Positions 10,259-21,282 of a stretch of DNA of 64,000 nt are shown in pieces. This stretch comes from Luteibacter jiangsuensis. Its GTDB lineage: Bacteria; Pseudomonadota; Gammaproteobacteria; Xanthomonadales; Rhodanobacteraceae. Position 1 is the stretch's first letter. Every line of letters begins with the position of its first letter. The notes under the pieces were generated by a model. That model worked only from the letters and a program-made list of their open reading frames with translations. It searched no databases and was not told the DNA's origin. A program made the position numbers and the translations under genes. The stretch lies in the NCBI RefSeq assembly GCF_011742555.1, contig NZ_JAAQQR010000012.1, positions 56,046 through 120,045 on the forward strand, written 5' to 3'.

Positions 10259-10419
10259 CGGAGGTTCCTTCCTCGGACGTGTATGGATACGGCATCGCAT
10301 GCTGACGAAACCGCAGTCCATGATCCGATGGTCTGCTAGCGAACGCGATAGGCCTCACGGTGTAGGTGTTCCCTATGCGACACCGGCAAGCGTTCGGCAA
10401 AGTCGCTATCCTGCGCGAC

Positions 10420-11184
10420 ATGTCTCGCCATGCCACCCGCGGTCCGGCCCGGCCCCCGCACCGTCCGCTCGCTCCCGTCCACGGCCTCGCACGCACGCTC
10501 TCGAAGCGCGGCATCTGCTCGCGCAGCCAGGGAGAACGGATGGTGAGGGAAGGGCGCGTGCGTGTGGACGGACGTGTCGTGCGCGACCCGGAGTGGCCCA
10601 TCACCGGACACGAACGGATCGACGTGGACGGGGCATCGGCCGCGACCGCGGCGTCCGTTTATCTGGCTCTGAACAAGCCGCGCGGCATCGTTGTCTCCGC
10701 GGCGGACGAGCGCGGTCGCGATACTGTCTATTCCCTGCTGGAAGGCGCCGGGCTGCCGTGGCTGGGGCCGGTAGGACGGCTCGACAAGGCGAGCGAAGGT
10801 CTGCTGCTGATGAGCAACGACACAGTGTGGGCGGCGGGCATCACCGATCCCGCGACACATGTGCCGAAGACCTACCACGTGCAGGTCGCCGGCAAGCCCG
10901 ACGAGGCGACCATCGCCGCCATGCTCGAAGGTGTCGTCGATGCCGGCGAGTCGTTGCGCGCGGGTGACGCATCGCTATTGCGTCAGGGCGAGCGCAACGC
11001 CTGGCTGGAAGTCACGCTGGACGAGGGCCGCAACCGGCATATCCGGCGCCTGCTGGCGGCACTGGGTTTCGATGTGCTGCGGCTAGTCAGGGTCGCGATA
11101 GGCGATCTGGCCCTCGGGGAACTGCCCAAGGGCCAGTGGCGACACTTGAGTGCCGACGAGGTGTCGGCACTGCGCCGTCGTTAG
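10420..11184 (+). CDS. RsuA/RluB/RluE family pseudouridine synthase
   Basis: A 254-residue RNA-modifying enzyme. An S4 RNA-binding domain (about residues 24-70, RTLSKRGICSRSQGERMVREGRVRVDG) precedes the catalytic domain, which starts at LNKPRGIVVS and has the catalytic aspartate in GPVGRLDKASEGLLLM. The late EGRNRHIRRLLAALG is also family-typical. It isomerises a specific uridine in ribosomal RNA; whether it is the RsuA, RluB, RluE or RluF equivalent cannot be decided by eye. An ATG at 10366 would add 18 non-conserved residues. It is divergent from the HvnA-like operon and converges on kbl with a 16 bp gap. Confidence 0.9.
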   Translation: MSRHATRGPARPPHRPLAPVHGLARTLSKRGICSRSQGERMVREGRVRVDGRVVRDPEWPITGHERIDVDGASAATAASVYLALNKPRGIVVSAADERGRDTVYSLLEGAGLPWLGPVGRLDKASEGLLLMSNDTVWAAGITDPATHVPKTYHVQVAGKPDEATIAAMLEGVVDAGESLRAGDASLLRQGERNAWLEVTLDEGRNRHIRRLLAALGFDVLRLVRVAIGDLALGELPKGQWRHLSADEVSALRRR

Positions 11185-11200
11185 GGCCTGTAAACAGGGC

Positions 11201-12400
11201 CTAAGCCTTCAGGACGCCGAGCTTCCTGCCCACCTTGGTGAACGCGGCGATGGCGCGGTCGAGATGCTCCCGCGTGTGCGCCGCGCTCATCTGCGTACGG
11301 ATACGCGCCTTGCCCTGCGGCACCACCGGGAAGAAGAAGCCGGTGACGTAGATGCCTTCCTCGAGGAGTTCCGATGCCATGGCCTGGGCCTGCTTGGCGT
11401 CGTAGATCATCACCGGCACGATCGGGTGCTGGCCGGGACGGATGTCGAAGCCGGCCTCGGTCATCTTCTCGCGGAAGTAGCGGGTGTTTTCCTTCACCTT
11501 CTCGCGGAGGTCGCCTGCCGCCGCCAGCATGTCGAACACCTTGATGCCCGCGGCCACCACGTGGGGCGGGAGCGAATTGGAGAACAGGTACGGGCGCGAG
11601 CGCTGGCGCAGCATCTCGATGACTTCGCGACGGCCCGTGGTGAAGCCGCCGAGGGCGCCGCCCAGGGCCTTGCCCAGGGTGCCGGTGAAGATGTCGATCT
11701 TGTCCATCACGCCGTGCAATTCAGCGGAGCCGCGGCCGGTCTCGCCGAGGAAGCCGGTGCAGTGGCATTCGTCGATGTGCACCAGCGCGCCGTATCTGCG
11801 GGCCAGGGCGGTGATCTGGTCGAGCGGGGCGACGAAACCGTCCATCGAGAACGCGCCGTCGGTGGTGATGAGCTTGGTGCGCGCGCCCGCTGCATCGGCC
11901 GCCTGGAGTTGGGCCTCGAGGTCAGCCATGTCGCAGTTGGCATAACGGAAGCGCTTGGCCTTGCACAAGCGGATGCCGTCGATGATCGAGGCGTGGTTCA
12001 GCGCGTCGGAGATCACGGCATCTTCCTCGCCCAGCAGTGGCTCGAACAGGCCGCCGTTGGCGTCGAAGCAGGCGGCATAGAGGATCGTGTCCTCGGTGCC
12101 GAAGAAGTCGGCGATCTGCCGCTCCAGTGCCTTGTGCAGATCCTGCGTGCCGCAAATGAAGCGCACGCTGGCCATACCGAAGCCGTGTGTGTCCAGGGCG
12201 TCCTTGGCTGCCTGGATCACGTCGGGATGGTCGGCCAGGCCGAGATAGTTGTTGGCGCAGAAATTGAGGACCTTGCGGCCTCCTTCCAGTTCGATCTCCG
12301 CCGACTGCGGCGAGACGATGACCCGTTCGTTCTTGAACAGGCCCTGCTCGCGGATGGATTCGAGCTCGCTGGCGAAACGGGTCTGGCCGGGATAAGACAT
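11201..12400 (-). CDS. kbl: glycine C-acetyltransferase (2-amino-3-ketobutyrate CoA ligase)
   Basis: A 399-residue PLP enzyme of the alpha-oxoamine synthase family, the length of E. coli Kbl. It cleaves 2-amino-3-ketobutyrate with CoA to glycine and acetyl-CoA, the second step of threonine degradation. Diagnostic segments are [26 protein letters not shown], the cofactor-stacking [17 protein letters not shown], and the PLP lysine in [15 protein letters not shown]. The start ATG at 12400 gives the expected [20 protein letters not shown]; the frame is open further upstream but that sequence is not Kbl-like. Its pathway partner tdh is 3.7 kb upstream on the same strand, separated by the DUF748 gene. 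Confidence 0.97.
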   Translation of the reverse strand: MSYPGQTRFASELESIREQGLFKNERVIVSPQSAEIELEGGRKVLNFCANNYLGLADHPDVIQAAKDALDTHGFGMASVRFICGTQDLHKALERQIADFFGTEDTILYAACFDANGGLFEPLLGEEDAVISDALNHASIIDGIRLCKAKRFRYANCDMADLEAQLQAADAAGARTKLITTDGAFSMDGFVAPLDQITALARRYGALVHIDECHCTGFLGETGRGSAELHGVMDKIDIFTGTLGKALGGALGGFTTGRREVIEMLRQRSRPYLFSNSLPPHVVAAGIKVFDMLAAAGDLREKVKENTRYFREKMTEAGFDIRPGQHPIVPVMIYDAKQAQAMASELLEEGIYVTGFFFPVVPQGKARIRTQMSAAHTREHLDRAIAAFTKVGRKLGVLKA

Positions 12401-12476
12401 GGTCGGGAGTTCCGGAACGTAGGAGAACTCCGATTGTGAGGCCTTTGGCCCGATGAGAAAACCTCGAGCCCCCGTC

Positions 12477-15400
12477 TCAGTGCAGGCCGAAATCCACGCG
12501 CGTCGTCTTACCACCGTCGTCGATGCCCTTGGCGTCCGTCTTCGGGGCGACCACGAACACGCGGTTCCCATCCACTTTTCCCTTGAGCCATTGCTGCACC
12601 GCGCCGGCCCGCCGCTCGGCCAGGTGGCGCAGGGCATCGGCATCCACCGGCACGTTGCTTTCCAACAGCGAGCGCATGTCGTCCGGCGGAAGCGACTTGT
12701 TCAGCCCGAGCAGGTTCTTCGGCTTGGGAAACGAGGCATGGCGGTAGGCACGCGCGAGATATTTCTCACGCTTTTCGTCGGTGAGGGGTGTGCCATCGTC
12801 GTCCCCCGCATTCGCCCGTTCCTCGCTGATGAGGTCGTCCACCGTCACCCTCCGCAACCCGCTCTCGTCCTGGGCCGGGTCGACGCGGCCCACGATGTCG
12901 AGGCTGATGGAGGGCTTGTCGGTCAGCACTTTCACGATCTCCGCCAGCTTGGCTTGTCCGGCCTCGTCGAGCACGGCGGAACCGGGTGCGAACTCGATAT
13001 AGCCCAGGTCTTCGCGCCCGCCGTGGCCTCCGATGGAGGCCAGGAGGCGGAACGGCGAGGTAGCCGCCTTCACGATAAGGTTGCCGATGGCGCGCCACAC
13101 GAGGCCGGCCACGCTGAATTGCGGATCGTCCAGCGAACCCGAGACCGGCACGTGTACGTCGATACGTCCCTGGCTGTCTTTCAGCAAGGCGACGGCGAGC
13201 TTCACGGGAAGATGGCTGATGCCGGGTCCTTCGATGCGATCGCCGAAGGTGAGTTGATCGATGAAAATGTGGTTGTCGGCGGTCAGCTTGCGCTGGTCGA
13301 GCAGGTAGTGCACGTCGACGTTCAGGCGTCCCTTCGTGATCGGATAGCCGGCGTACTTGCCGGAGTAGGGCGAGAGGTTGGCGAGCTGGATGCCCTGGGC
13401 TTTGGCCGTCACATCGAGGAATGCGACAGGGGTCAGGGGGTTGATCGAGCCACGAATGTCGACGGGCGCGTCGTTGTCCAGCTGGCCTTCGAGCGTCAGT
13501 TCCGCCGGCGCGGTGCCGCCAACGCTTCCGAACGCGCCGATCTTGCCCGTGAGCTGGGTCACGTCCGCGGTGTAGTTGGGCTTGATGAAATTGTCGGTGT
13601 AATTGAGACGGCCCCTGCTCAGCGTGATCTGGCCGATCCGGATATCCGCCGGGGGCCCAGCCGGCGCCGCGTCGACGGCGGCCGGCGCGGGCGTGGGCGC
13701 GGTGCGTACCTCCGTCACCGACACGGCAGCCGGCGCCTCGGGGCCGGCGACCACGTCCTGCAGGTTCAGCCGTCCATTCGCATTGACGATGACGCGAGCA
13801 TAGAAGTCGTCCATCGCCAGCCCGCGGATATCGACATGCGGCGCTTCCTCGCCGAGGCGAATCGTCATGCCGGTGGCGCTGAGCGAACTCCAGCGCAGGA
13901 AGTCGGCGTCGGTGACCTTGTCGAGAACGCGCACGCGGCCCAGGGTGGCGTCGCCGCGGTAGGCGATCCGTGCGGGGGCCATGCCGCGGTCCGTGTAACG
14001 GACCTGGCCATTCATGCTCAGCAATCCGCTGGCGATGCGAACGTTCAACGGCACGGTGATCAGCGATTGCAGCGGTGCCACGTTCCATTGGCGGGCGGCT
14101 ACGACCAGCTGCGCGTCGAGGGGCTGTGGCCTCAGGGTGCCCGTGACGGAAAACGCGCCCTTGCCCAAAGCGCCTTTCAGATCGAGCTTCACGGGCTTCT
14201 TCATGTCGTCGGACAGGCCGTCGACCGCGAAAGCCGTGGCCTGCAGTTCGATGCCGTCGCGTCTGGCCCCGGACCTGGCGTCGCGCAGGGTCACTCTGCC
14301 ATCGCCCAGTCCGACATGGCCGATGCTCCATCGCCATGCGGGCGACGTCGTCTCTGTGCTGGAGGCAGGTGACGACGGCACGATGCGCGACAGGTCGAGG
14401 TTGCCGTCCGCGAGGCGGCGCAGGTCGAGCGAGAGCCCGTCGAGAACGAGGCTGTCGAGGCGCGCTTCGCTGCTCGCGAGATCGACCAGCGTCACGGCGG
14501 CCTTCATCGACGACCAGGTGACGGGCGCCGCCTTGTCGTGTCGGGGGACGAGGCGGAAACCGTCGACTTGTGCCTTGGCGTTGGTGACGCGCACGGTCGC
14601 CGCTTCGTGCCAGTCGAGCGTCAACTCGCCGTTCGCCCCCAGGTTACCTGCCGCGATGTCGGCGTCGATCGGGGGCGGTGCCAGCGGTACGAGTGCCGGA
14701 AGCGAGACATCCGCCAGCGACAGCGTGCCCGCATAGCGGCTTCGGGGAAGATCGAGCTTCCCCTTGGTGGCGACATGGCCGCCGGCCATGCGCGCCCCGA
14801 GGACAAGGTTCGCCACCGGCGCTGTTACCGTGCCGAGGCCATGGATCTCGCCATGCACGTCTTCGAGCAGCAGGTGCGCCGGTGCAGGGGCCGCAAGGTC
14901 CGCGTAGTCGACGCGCGAGTCGTTCAGAACCAGTGTGTCGATGCGAACGTCCGCGGGTTTCGAGTCGGCCGACTCGGGTGCCGACGGCCCGCCCGTGAGC
15001 GCATCCACGTTGCTGCGGCCGCCGGCGAGTCGCGCATAGCGGACACTGAGGCGGTCGAGGGCGACCTTGCCCAGGCGATAGCGGGATGTCAGCGGTTCGA
15101 GCGCGGTGAGTTCGGCGTCGCCGTGTCCGAGTTCGAGCAACGGGCCACCGCTCTTGTCGGTCACCTTGAGGTCGTCTACGGCAAGGCGCCCGCTCAGAAT
15201 CACGCGGGGATGTGAATCGGCCATGGCGAAGCGCAGGTCGAGCAGCCCCGATAGCTTGCCGCCTGGCATGGCCACCGGCATGGGCGCGGGTACGAATCCG
15301 ATATAGCGGGGAAGATCGAGGTGGTCGAGCCGGAATGTCAGCAGCGATTCCCGGCTGTCGGCGAACGGCTTGCTCTGGCCTTCCACCCGCAGGGGGCTGC

Positions 15401-16061
15401 CGTCCACGTTCATGGCGAGCAGCGGGCGCACGTAGATATCCGTGGCGCTCGGCAGGTTGGCGATGAAGGGCAGGCCCAGCTCGATGTGGTCCACGCGATG
15501 CGTGGCATCCAGTACCCGATCATCGAAGTCGACCTGTCCGCCGTGGATGGCGATGTTGGCTATCGCGAAACGTGCCGGGCCCTCGCCGGGTTCGGCCGGC
15601 CCCGACCCGAGGCGCTCGACGATGTCGGAGACATTGAATCGCTGTGGCGCGGTCCGCCGCAGCCGGATCGTGGGCTTGTCGAGCTCGAGCGCATCCAGGA
15701 TCGGCGCGACCCGGAAGAGCGAAGCCCAGGACGCATCGGCGACGAGCCTGTCGACATCGACGAACGGTGCCTTGCCGTCCGCCTCGCGGACATGCAGGCC
15801 CTCGATGGTGAGCTTCAGCGTGAACGGATTGAAGGAAAGCCCGTCGACCGTCACGGACCGCCCGAGTGCCGCGCTGGCGCGCGTTTCCATCTGGTGGCGA
15901 ATGAGGGGCGGGGCGGCCAGGAAACCCAGCAGGCCGAAAACGATCAGGGCGATCGCGGTCGCCGCGGCGACCCGGCGGGCCCGGCGCGATCGATAAAGGA
16001 CGAGGGCGCGCTCACGTCCCTTGTCCAGGTACACCTTCCCCTTGATCCTGCGTGTTTCCAT
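12477..16061 (-). CDS. DUF748/AsmA-like giant membrane-anchored protein
   Basis: A 1194-residue protein with a basic N-terminus and one transmembrane segment (about residues 31-55, [20 protein letters not shown]), then a very long repeated beta region of AsmA/TamB-like type. Recurrent strands include [36 protein letters not shown] and [19 protein letters not shown]. The C-terminal 200 residues ([19 protein letters not shown] onward, with [13 protein letters not shown]) resemble an OmpA-like peptidoglycan-associated fold. DUF748 proteins belong to the AsmA-like group now thought to bridge the periplasm in lipid transport; that role is inferred here. It sits between kbl and tdh on the same strand, 76 and 86 bp away, and is probably read with them. 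Confidence 0.85.
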   Translation of the reverse strand: METRRIKGKVYLDKGRERALVLYRSRRARRVAAATAIALIVFGLLGFLAAPPLIRHQMETRASAALGRSVTVDGLSFNPFTLKLTIEGLHVREADGKAPFVDVDRLVADASWASLFRVAPILDALELDKPTIRLRRTAPQRFNVSDIVERLGSGPAEPGEGPARFAIANIAIHGGQVDFDDRVLDATHRVDHIELGLPFIANLPSATDIYVRPLLAMNVDGSPLRVEGQSKPFADSRESLLTFRLDHLDLPRYIGFVPAPMPVAMPGGKLSGLLDLRFAMADSHPRVILSGRLAVDDLKVTDKSGGPLLELGHGDAELTALEPLTSRYRLGKVALDRLSVRYARLAGGRSNVDALTGGPSAPESADSKPADVRIDTLVLNDSRVDYADLAAPAPAHLLLEDVHGEIHGLGTVTAPVANLVLGARMAGGHVATKGKLDLPRSRYAGTLSLADVSLPALVPLAPPPIDADIAAGNLGANGELTLDWHEAATVRVTNAKAQVDGFRLVPRHDKAAPVTWSSMKAAVTLVDLASSEARLDSLVLDGLSLDLRRLADGNLDLSRIVPSSPASSTETTSPAWRWSIGHVGLGDGRVTLRDARSGARRDGIELQATAFAVDGLSDDMKKPVKLDLKGALGKGAFSVTGTLRPQPLDAQLVVAARQWNVAPLQSLITVPLNVRIASGLLSMNGQVRYTDRGMAPARIAYRGDATLGRVRVLDKVTDADFLRWSSLSATGMTIRLGEEAPHVDIRGLAMDDFYARVIVNANGRLNLQDVVAGPEAPAAVSVTEVRTAPTPAPAAVDAAPAGPPADIRIGQITLSRGRLNYTDNFIKPNYTADVTQLTGKIGAFGSVGGTAPAELTLEGQLDNDAPVDIRGSINPLTPVAFLDVTAKAQGIQLANLSPYSGKYAGYPITKGRLNVDVHYLLDQRKLTADNHIFIDQLTFGDRIEGPGISHLPVKLAVALLKDSQGRIDVHVPVSGSLDDPQFSVAGLVWRAIGNLIVKAATSPFRLLASIGGHGGREDLGYIEFAPGSAVLDEAGQAKLAEIVKVLTDKPSISLDIVGRVDPAQDESGLRRVTVDDLISEERANAGDDDGTPLTDEKREKYLARAYRHASFPKPKNLLGLNKSLPPDDMRSLLESNVPVDADALRHLAERRAGAVQQWLKGKVDGNRVFVVAPKTDAKGIDDGGKTTRVDFGLH

Positions 16062-16147
16062 ACTTCCGACTCCCCGGGCAACCCGGCTTCCCCGGCGCAG
16101 TGTACTCGCCGGGGAAACCCTTCGGAGGTCGGATCAGGCGACGTGGA

Positions 16148-17182
16148 TCACGTCCAGGAGCAGACGACCTTTCCGCAATGGCCGGCGTCCATCAGGTCGA
16201 ACCCCTTCTGGAAGTCGTCGATGGCGATCTGGTGCGTGAGCACCTTCTGCAACGGGAAGCCCGTGAGCACCATCTGGGTCATCTTGTACCAGGTTTCGTA
16301 CATGCGCCGGCCGTAGATGCCCTGCAGGGTGAGGCCCTTGAAGATCACCTTGTCCCAGTCGATGCCGGCGCCGCGCGGCATGATGCCGAGCATGGCAATC
16401 TTGCCGCCGTGGTACATGCACTCCAGCATGTCGCTGAAGGCGCGCGGGTTGCCGCTCATCTCCAGGCCGACGTCGAAGCCTTCGATGTGCAGGTCCTTCA
16501 CCACGTCCTTGAGCGACTGGTTGGCGACGTTGACGACACGCGTGGCGCCCATGTCGGCCGCCAGCTTGAGGCGGTAGTCGTTGACGTCGGTGACCACGAC
16601 ATTGCGCGCGCCCACGTGCTTGGCGATGCCGGCGGCAATGATGCCGATGGGGCCGGCGCCGGTTATGAGCACGTCTTCGCCGATCAGGTCGAATTCGAGC
16701 GCGCAATGCGCGGCATTGCCGTAGGGATCGAAGAACGCCGCCAGCTCGGACGGAATCTGGTCCGGGATCGGCCACAGGTTCGAGGCCGGCATGGTCATGT
16801 ATTCGGCGAAGGCGCCGTTGCGGTTCACGCCGATGCCGATCGTGTTCGGACAAAGGTGCTGGCGCCCCGCGCGGCAGTTGCGGCAGTGGCCGCACACGAT
16901 GTGGCCCTCGGCGGATACGCGGTCGCCCACCTTGTAGCCGGTGACGCCGGGGCCGATCTCGGCGATGCGGCCGACGAATTCGTGGCCGATGGTCAGGCCG
17001 GGCTTGATGGTGCGCTGGGACCATTCGTCCCACTTGTAGATGTGCAGATCGGTGCCGCAGATGGCGGTCTTCTCGATCTTGATCAGGACTTCGTTCGGGC
17101 CGACCTGCGGCACCGGCACTTCTTCCATCCAGATGCCTTGCTCGGGATTGCGCTTCACCAGCGCCTTCATCGTCTGCTGCAT
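16148..17182 (-). CDS. tdh: L-threonine 3-dehydrogenase
   Basis: A 344-residue zinc-dependent medium-chain dehydrogenase that oxidises L-threonine with NAD+ to 2-amino-3-ketobutyrate, feeding Kbl. Seen are the catalytic zinc residues in AICGTDLH and GHEFVG, the structural zinc loop [15 protein letters not shown], and the NAD loop [32 protein letters not shown] matches the E. coli start after four extra residues; I kept the ATG at 17182 because AGGA lies 5 bp before it, though the ATG at 17170 would give exactly the E. coli-type N-terminus. It is divergent from the S46 peptidase gene. Confidence 0.96.
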   Translation of the reverse strand: MQQTMKALVKRNPEQGIWMEEVPVPQVGPNEVLIKIEKTAICGTDLHIYKWDEWSQRTIKPGLTIGHEFVGRIAEIGPGVTGYKVGDRVSAEGHIVCGHCRNCRAGRQHLCPNTIGIGVNRNGAFAEYMTMPASNLWPIPDQIPSELAAFFDPYGNAAHCALEFDLIGEDVLITGAGPIGIIAAGIAKHVGARNVVVTDVNDYRLKLAADMGATRVVNVANQSLKDVVKDLHIEGFDVGLEMSGNPRAFSDMLECMYHGGKIAMLGIMPRGAGIDWDKVIFKGLTLQGIYGRRMYETWYKMTQMVLTGFPLQKVLTHQIAIDDFQKGFDLMDAGHCGKVVCSWT

Positions 17183-17234
17183 GGGGTTCCTGGGTTCCGT
17201 GCGGGGAAGGTCCGCGGCGCGGACCGAATTGCAC

Positions 17235-17240
17235 ATTATA
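17235..17240 (-). promoter_or_regulatory. candidate -10 box for tdh
   Basis: On the minus strand this is a perfect TATAAT, 53 bp before the tdh start, in an otherwise GC-rich divergent gap. No matching -35 is seen at 16-18 bp, so an activator may be needed. Confidence 0.4.
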
Positions 17241-17392
17241 AGTGGGAAGCGACCTTGGGCGCGAAAGGCGGCCTCCCTGGCACGCTCCCCCGGGGGGGCG
17301 GGTGCCCGGCGAATGCCATTGCCAGCCGTGGCGGCGGGCCCTATGGTCGGGGGCGGTTTTCTTTCTGCCGGATGGCGACAGGGGCAACGAAC

Positions 17393-19546
17393 ATGCGAAT
17401 CCGCTCGATGATGCTGGGGGCCGCCATGGCACTGGCGCTGGACGCGAATGCCGACGAAGGCATGTGGCTGCCGTCGCAGCTCCCTGGGATTGCGAAGAAT
17501 CTCAAGAATGCAGGCTTCCGTGGCGACCCCAAAGACCTCGCCGACCTCACCCGGGCGCCCCTGAACGCTGTGGTGCGCATCGGCGGGGGCACCGGCTCCT
17601 TCGTCTCGGACGAAGGCCTCGTCGTCACCAATCACCACGTGGCGTTCGGTGTCATTCAGTACAACTCGAAGCCCGGCCGCGACCTGATAGCGAACGGCTA
17701 CGTGGCGGCGGACCGCGCCGGCGAACTGCCGGCCAACCCGGACTACCGTCTTCGCGTCACGGTCGGCTTCGACAAGGTGACCGACCGGATCCTGTCCGCC
17801 GCCAGAGGCAAGACGGGTCGGGCCTATTTCGACGCCGTGGATGCCGCCAGCAAGGCGCTGGTCGCGGCATGCGAAGGCGAGAAGGGATACAAGTGCAGCG
17901 TCGCCACGATGTTCTACGGGCGCGACTTCTATCTCGTGAAGCAGCTCGAACTGCGCGACATCCGCCTCGTGTACGCACCGCCCCGGGCCATCGGAAACTA
18001 CGGCGACGAGATCGACAATTTCATGTGGCCCCGCCACGCGGGGGATTTCACCATCCTGCGGGCCTACGTGGGTCCGAACGGCGAACCGGCCGACTATTCA
18101 CCCGACAACAAGCCATACCGCCCGCCGTCGCACCTCAAGCTCGCCACCGAGGGCGTGGCCGAGGGCGACTTCGTGATGCTGGCCGGTTATCCGGGCATTA
18201 CCTACCGCCACCGCACGGCGGCCGAGTTCGCGGATCAGGTGGAGTGGCGTCTGCCCACGTCGGTCGCGGTCCTCAAGGCCTTGCAGGACGTGATCGAGGC
18301 CAAGGGCAAGGGCGACAAGGAGGCGGGCATCCGGTACGCCGCCCAATTGCAGTCGTTGAAGAACGGCATCAAGCGCTTCAGCGGCGAACTGGAAGGTCTC
18401 CAGCGCAGCGATGCCGTCGCCGTGCGGCGCGACGACGAGGCGGCCATGCTCGCCTGGCTGGCGACTCAGCCTGAGGGCAAGGCGTTGCAGCCGGACATCG
18501 ACGCCGTCATGGCGCTCATCGCCCGCGGCAAGGACGTGCGCGAGCGCGATCTTCTCGTGGGTCTGCTGTCGACGCAGACGCAGTTGCTGAAGGGCGCGCT
18601 TGCCGTGGACCGCTTGTCGGTCGAACGGCCCAAGCCCGACGAGCAGCGCGAGACGGGCTACCAGAAGCGCGACGAGGAACTCATCCGCAGTCAGCTGAAG
18701 CAGATCCAGCGGCGCTACGATCCCGCGGTCGAAAAGGCGCTTGTCACATCGATGATGCTGCGCTACCAGCAGTTGCCCGATGCGGCGCGACTGCCCGAAG
18801 TCGACGCCGTGTTCGGCCGTACACCGGCCGACCTGGCCGCGGCGCTCGACCGCATCTACGCGGGCACGGGGTTCGGCGCCGACGCCGAACGTACGCGCCT
18901 CTTCGCGGCGTCGCCGGCTGATGTCGCAGCCAACAGGGATCCATTGCTGGTGGCGGCGCGTGCGCTGCGTCCGGCGATGCTGCGCATCGAAGACGAACGC
19001 AAATCGCGCGAGGGCGATCTGTTGCGCCTGCGCCCCGCCTACATGCAGGCGCTCATCGCCTATCGCGAGAAGCAGGGCAAGGCGGTGTATCCCGATGCGA
19101 ACTCCACCCTGCGCGTGAGCTACGGCAAGGTCACCCCGCTGGCGGCGCGCGACGCGGTCACCTATGCGTCGCTCACCACGGTGGCCGGCATCGTCGAGAA
19201 GAACACCGGCAAGGAGCCGTTCGACGCGCCGAAGCCGTTGCTGGACGCCATCCGCAAAGGCGACTTCGCCGGCTACGCCGATCCGAAGACGGGCGCCATG
19301 CCGGTGGACTTCCTCAGCAACCTGGACACCACCGGCGGCAATTCCGGCTCGCCGGTGCTGAACGCGAAGGGCGAACTGGTGGGGCTGAACTTCGACAGCA
19401 ATTGGGAAGCGGTGAGCGCCAGCTGGATGTACGACCCGCGTTACAAGCGCGCCATCCACGTGGACATGCGCTACATGCGCTGGCTCATCGACAAGGTGTA
19501 CCCGTCGCCGGCGTTGCTCCGCGAACTCGGCGTGCCGCGTCACTGA
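17393..19546 (+). CDS. S46 family serine exopeptidase (DPP7/DPP11-like)
   Basis: A 717-residue secreted dipeptidyl-peptidase, the usual length of the S46 family. The signal peptide is residues 1-20 (ALDANA). The mature start [11 protein letters not shown] is family-typical. The chymotrypsin-like triad is visible as the histidine in [10 protein letters not shown] (81/82), the aspartate in [19 protein letters not shown], and the serine in [12 protein letters not shown] near the C-terminus. The intervening alpha-helical domain caps the active site. These enzymes remove dipeptides from oligopeptides in the periplasm or outside, fitting a peptide-scavenging lifestyle. The ATG at 17393 has AGGGG 8 bp upstream; the open frame upstream of it is antisense to tdh and is not coding. 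Confidence 0.93.
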   Translation: MRIRSMMLGAAMALALDANADEGMWLPSQLPGIAKNLKNAGFRGDPKDLADLTRAPLNAVVRIGGGTGSFVSDEGLVVTNHHVAFGVIQYNSKPGRDLIANGYVAADRAGELPANPDYRLRVTVGFDKVTDRILSAARGKTGRAYFDAVDAASKALVAACEGEKGYKCSVATMFYGRDFYLVKQLELRDIRLVYAPPRAIGNYGDEIDNFMWPRHAGDFTILRAYVGPNGEPADYSPDNKPYRPPSHLKLATEGVAEGDFVMLAGYPGITYRHRTAAEFADQVEWRLPTSVAVLKALQDVIEAKGKGDKEAGIRYAAQLQSLKNGIKRFSGELEGLQRSDAVAVRRDDEAAMLAWLATQPEGKALQPDIDAVMALIARGKDVRERDLLVGLLSTQTQLLKGALAVDRLSVERPKPDEQRETGYQKRDEELIRSQLKQIQRRYDPAVEKALVTSMMLRYQQLPDAARLPEVDAVFGRTPADLAAALDRIYAGTGFGADAERTRLFAASPADVAANRDPLLVAARALRPAMLRIEDERKSREGDLLRLRPAYMQALIAYREKQGKAVYPDANSTLRVSYGKVTPLAARDAVTYASLTTVAGIVEKNTGKEPFDAPKPLLDAIRKGDFAGYADPKTGAMPVDFLSNLDTTGGNSGSPVLNAKGELVGLNFDSNWEAVSASWMYDPRYKRAIHVDMRYMRWLIDKVYPSPALLRELGVPRH

Positions 19547-19557
19547 GACATCGTGCG

Positions 19558-19881
19558 GATATCCACAGCCTGTGTGGATACCCGCTGCATAAGCGTGTGG
19601 ACAACTCCGTTTCGCCGTTACGCGGCGAGCACTTGCGTTATGTCGATCAATAAATCGCCAGTGCCTTCGCGATATCCACAGCCCGTGTGGATACGCGCTG
19701 CATAAGCATGTGGACAACTTCGTTTCGGCCTTGCACGACGCGTACTTGCGTCGTGTTGTCTACGAAATGACCAAGGCGGTCGGGTGCGCCATGCATGGAC
19801 GATATCCACAGGCTGTGTGGATACGCGCTGCATAAGCATGTGGACAACTTCATTCCGGTCTTGCGCGACATACACTTGCGT
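19558..19881. repeat. three 81-bp direct repeats with nine DnaA-box-like sites (378-bp non-coding gap)
   Basis: The gap 19547-19924 has no gene. It holds three copies of an 81-bp unit at 19558-19638, 19671-19751 and 19801-19881, separated by unrelated 32 and 49 bp. Each unit has, at identical offsets, ATATCCACA, an inverted TGTGGATA five bases on, and TGTGGACAA 16 bases further, and ends in ACTTGCGT. The sites differ by about one base from the DnaA consensus TTATCCACA. Sites are at 19559, 19573, 19596; 19672, 19686, 19709; and 19802, 19816, 19839. The spacing is conserved although the ends of the units have diverged. This could be a DnaA-titration or reactivation locus; the main oriC is unlikely, since no dnaA, dnaN or gidA lies nearby. 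Confidence 0.75.
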
Positions 19882-19924
19882 TGCGCTGGTCAAGGCGTGT
19901 TCACCGCCGTAACCTTGCGGCCGC

Positions 19925-20884
19925 ATGCGCATCGACAACCGTCCCCTCGCCATCTTCCTCATGGGCCCCACTGCGTCGGGCAAGACGGCGCTTGCCTGTG
20001 CGCTGGCCGACCGCTTTCCGGTCGACCTGGTGAGCGTCGATTCGGCGCTTGTCTATCGTGGGCTCGACATCGGTTCGGCCAAACCGGACCCGGCGATGCT
20101 GGCGCGTTATCCGCACGCGCTCGTCGACATCCGCGATCCTGCCGATGCGTATTCCGCCGCCGAGTTCAGGGACGACGCGATGGCCGCGATGGAGCACATC
20201 ACGGCGAAGGGCAGGGTGCCGCTGCTCGTCGGCGGCACCGGCCTGTACTTCCGCGCCCTGCAATACGGTCTGTCCGATCTGCCGGAAGCGGACGCCGCCG
20301 TGCGCGCGAAACTCTCCTCGGAGGCTTCCGTCATCGGCTGGGAGGCCATGCACGCACGCATGGCGGCGCTCGATCCGGCGGCCGGTGCGCGAATTCGGCC
20401 CGGCGATGCGCAACGCATCCAGCGGGCGCTCGAGGTGATGGAACTGACCGGGCGGACGCTCAGTGAACTCCAGCAGGGGGGGACCACGGTGCGCTTCCCC
20501 TGGCGGCTGTTGAAGCTCGCCTTGTTGCCGGCGGACCGGGGCGCCCTCCACGAGCGCATCGCGCGGCGCTTCGACGCCATGCTGGATGCGGGTTTTCTTG
20601 GCGAGGTCCGGGCTCTGCGCGCTCGCGGTGACCTCCATCCCGACCTGCCCGCGATCCGCGCGGTGGGGTACCGGCAGGCATGGGAGCACCTCGCCGGCGA
20701 TTACGATGCCACGGAGTTCCGCAACCGTGGTATCTATGCCACTCGTCAGCTCGCGAAGCGCCAGATCACCTGGCTGCGGAGCGAACTGGACGCCCGAACG
20801 TTCGACCCGGAGCGGGGGGATCCGTTGCCCGAGGCCGTACGTGCGGTGGAGCAGTTCGTTGGAATGCCGAGGCCGTCACGGTAG
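19925..20884 (+). CDS. miaA: tRNA dimethylallyltransferase
   Basis: A 319-residue enzyme that transfers a dimethylallyl group to adenosine 37 of tRNAs reading UNN codons. The P-loop GPTASGKT (residues 14-21), [33 protein letters not shown] and the late [16 protein letters not shown] are diagnostic. It is directly upstream of hfq, as in most gammaproteobacteria. The start ATG follows the DnaA-box-like repeat cluster by 43 bp, so its promoter must lie within or next to that cluster. Confidence 0.97.
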   Translation: MRIDNRPLAIFLMGPTASGKTALACALADRFPVDLVSVDSALVYRGLDIGSAKPDPAMLARYPHALVDIRDPADAYSAAEFRDDAMAAMEHITAKGRVPLLVGGTGLYFRALQYGLSDLPEADAAVRAKLSSEASVIGWEAMHARMAALDPAAGARIRPGDAQRIQRALEVMELTGRTLSELQQGGTTVRFPWRLLKLALLPADRGALHERIARRFDAMLDAGFLGEVRALRARGDLHPDLPAIRAVGYRQAWEHLAGDYDATEFRNRGIYATRQLAKRQITWLRSELDARTFDPERGDPLPEAVRAVEQFVGMPRPSR

Positions 20885-20912
20885 CGGCTTCCAGCGGGCA
20901 TTTAAAAGCAGT

Positions 20913-20918
20913 TAAGAT
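20913..20918 (+). promoter_or_regulatory. candidate -10 box for hfq
   Basis: TAAGAT with a weak TTCCAG 18 bp upstream (20889-20894), 77 bp before hfq. It would give hfq its own promoter, as in E. coli. The following hairpin (20939-20957) lies inside the resulting leader. Confidence 0.3.
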
Positions 20919-20938
20919 TCCGGGCACTTGGGCCGGGG

Positions 20939-20957
20939 CGCCGCATGGCGTTTTTTT
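20939..20957 (+). terminator. weak hairpin with seven T residues between miaA and hfq
   Basis: CGCC-GCAT-GGCG followed by seven T residues. The stem is only four pairs (five with a wobble), so it may act as a leaky miaA terminator or attenuator ahead of hfq. Confidence 0.45.
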
Positions 20958-20994
20958 ACCCGGACCCGCATGAGTAGCGTAGGGGAGAAGAAGA

Positions 20995-21255
20995 ATGTCC
21001 AAAGGGCAATCGTTGCAGGATCCATTTCTGAACGCACTGCGCCGCGAGCGCGTTCCCGTCGCCATTTACCTGGTGAACGGCATCAAGCTGCAAGGCACCA
21101 TCGAGTCGTTCGACCAGTTCGTGGTTCTGCTGCGCAACCAGGTGAGCCAGATGGTCTACAAGCACGCGATCTCGACGGTGGTGCCGAGTCGGAACGTAAG
21201 GGTCGGCGGTCATGAAAATCACGGAGATGCCGCGTCCGGCGACGGCGAGGGTTGA
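20995..21255 (+). CDS. hfq: RNA chaperone Hfq
   Basis: An 86-residue Sm-like hexameric protein that pairs small RNAs with mRNAs. Sm1 ([30 protein letters not shown]) and Sm2 ([11 protein letters not shown]) are intact, with the proximal-face QSLQDPFLN and YKHAIST residues in place. The C-terminal tail is short (about 18 residues, ending DGEG), as in xanthomonads rather than the long E. coli tail. A strong GGGGAGAAGAAG ribosome site precedes the ATG. Confidence 0.97.
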   Translation: MSKGQSLQDPFLNALRRERVPVAIYLVNGIKLQGTIESFDQFVVLLRNQVSQMVYKHAISTVVPSRNVRVGGHENHGDAASGDGEG

Positions 21256-21282
21256 GGGGCCTTCGGCGGAATCCCATATCGA

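Noticed and set aside
12453..14372. 639-codon plus-strand frame opposite the DUF748 gene
   Set aside because: Shadow of the real gene: no domain, low-complexity composition, no ribosome site; the minus-strand frame is much longer and conserved in type.
16052..17392. N-terminal extension of the S46 peptidase frame upstream of 17393
   Set aside because: The extension is antisense to tdh and would bury the signal peptide; ATG 17393 has a ribosome site and starts a signal sequence.
19558..19881. Reading the triple repeat as a CRISPR array
   Set aside because: Units are 81 bp, the two linkers differ in length (32 and 49 bp), there are only three units and no cas genes; the conserved parts are DnaA-box-like.
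19558..19881. Calling the triple repeat the chromosomal oriC
   Set aside because: There is no dnaA, dnaN, rpmH or gidA nearby and no clear AT-rich unwinding region, so I call only a DnaA-box-like cluster.
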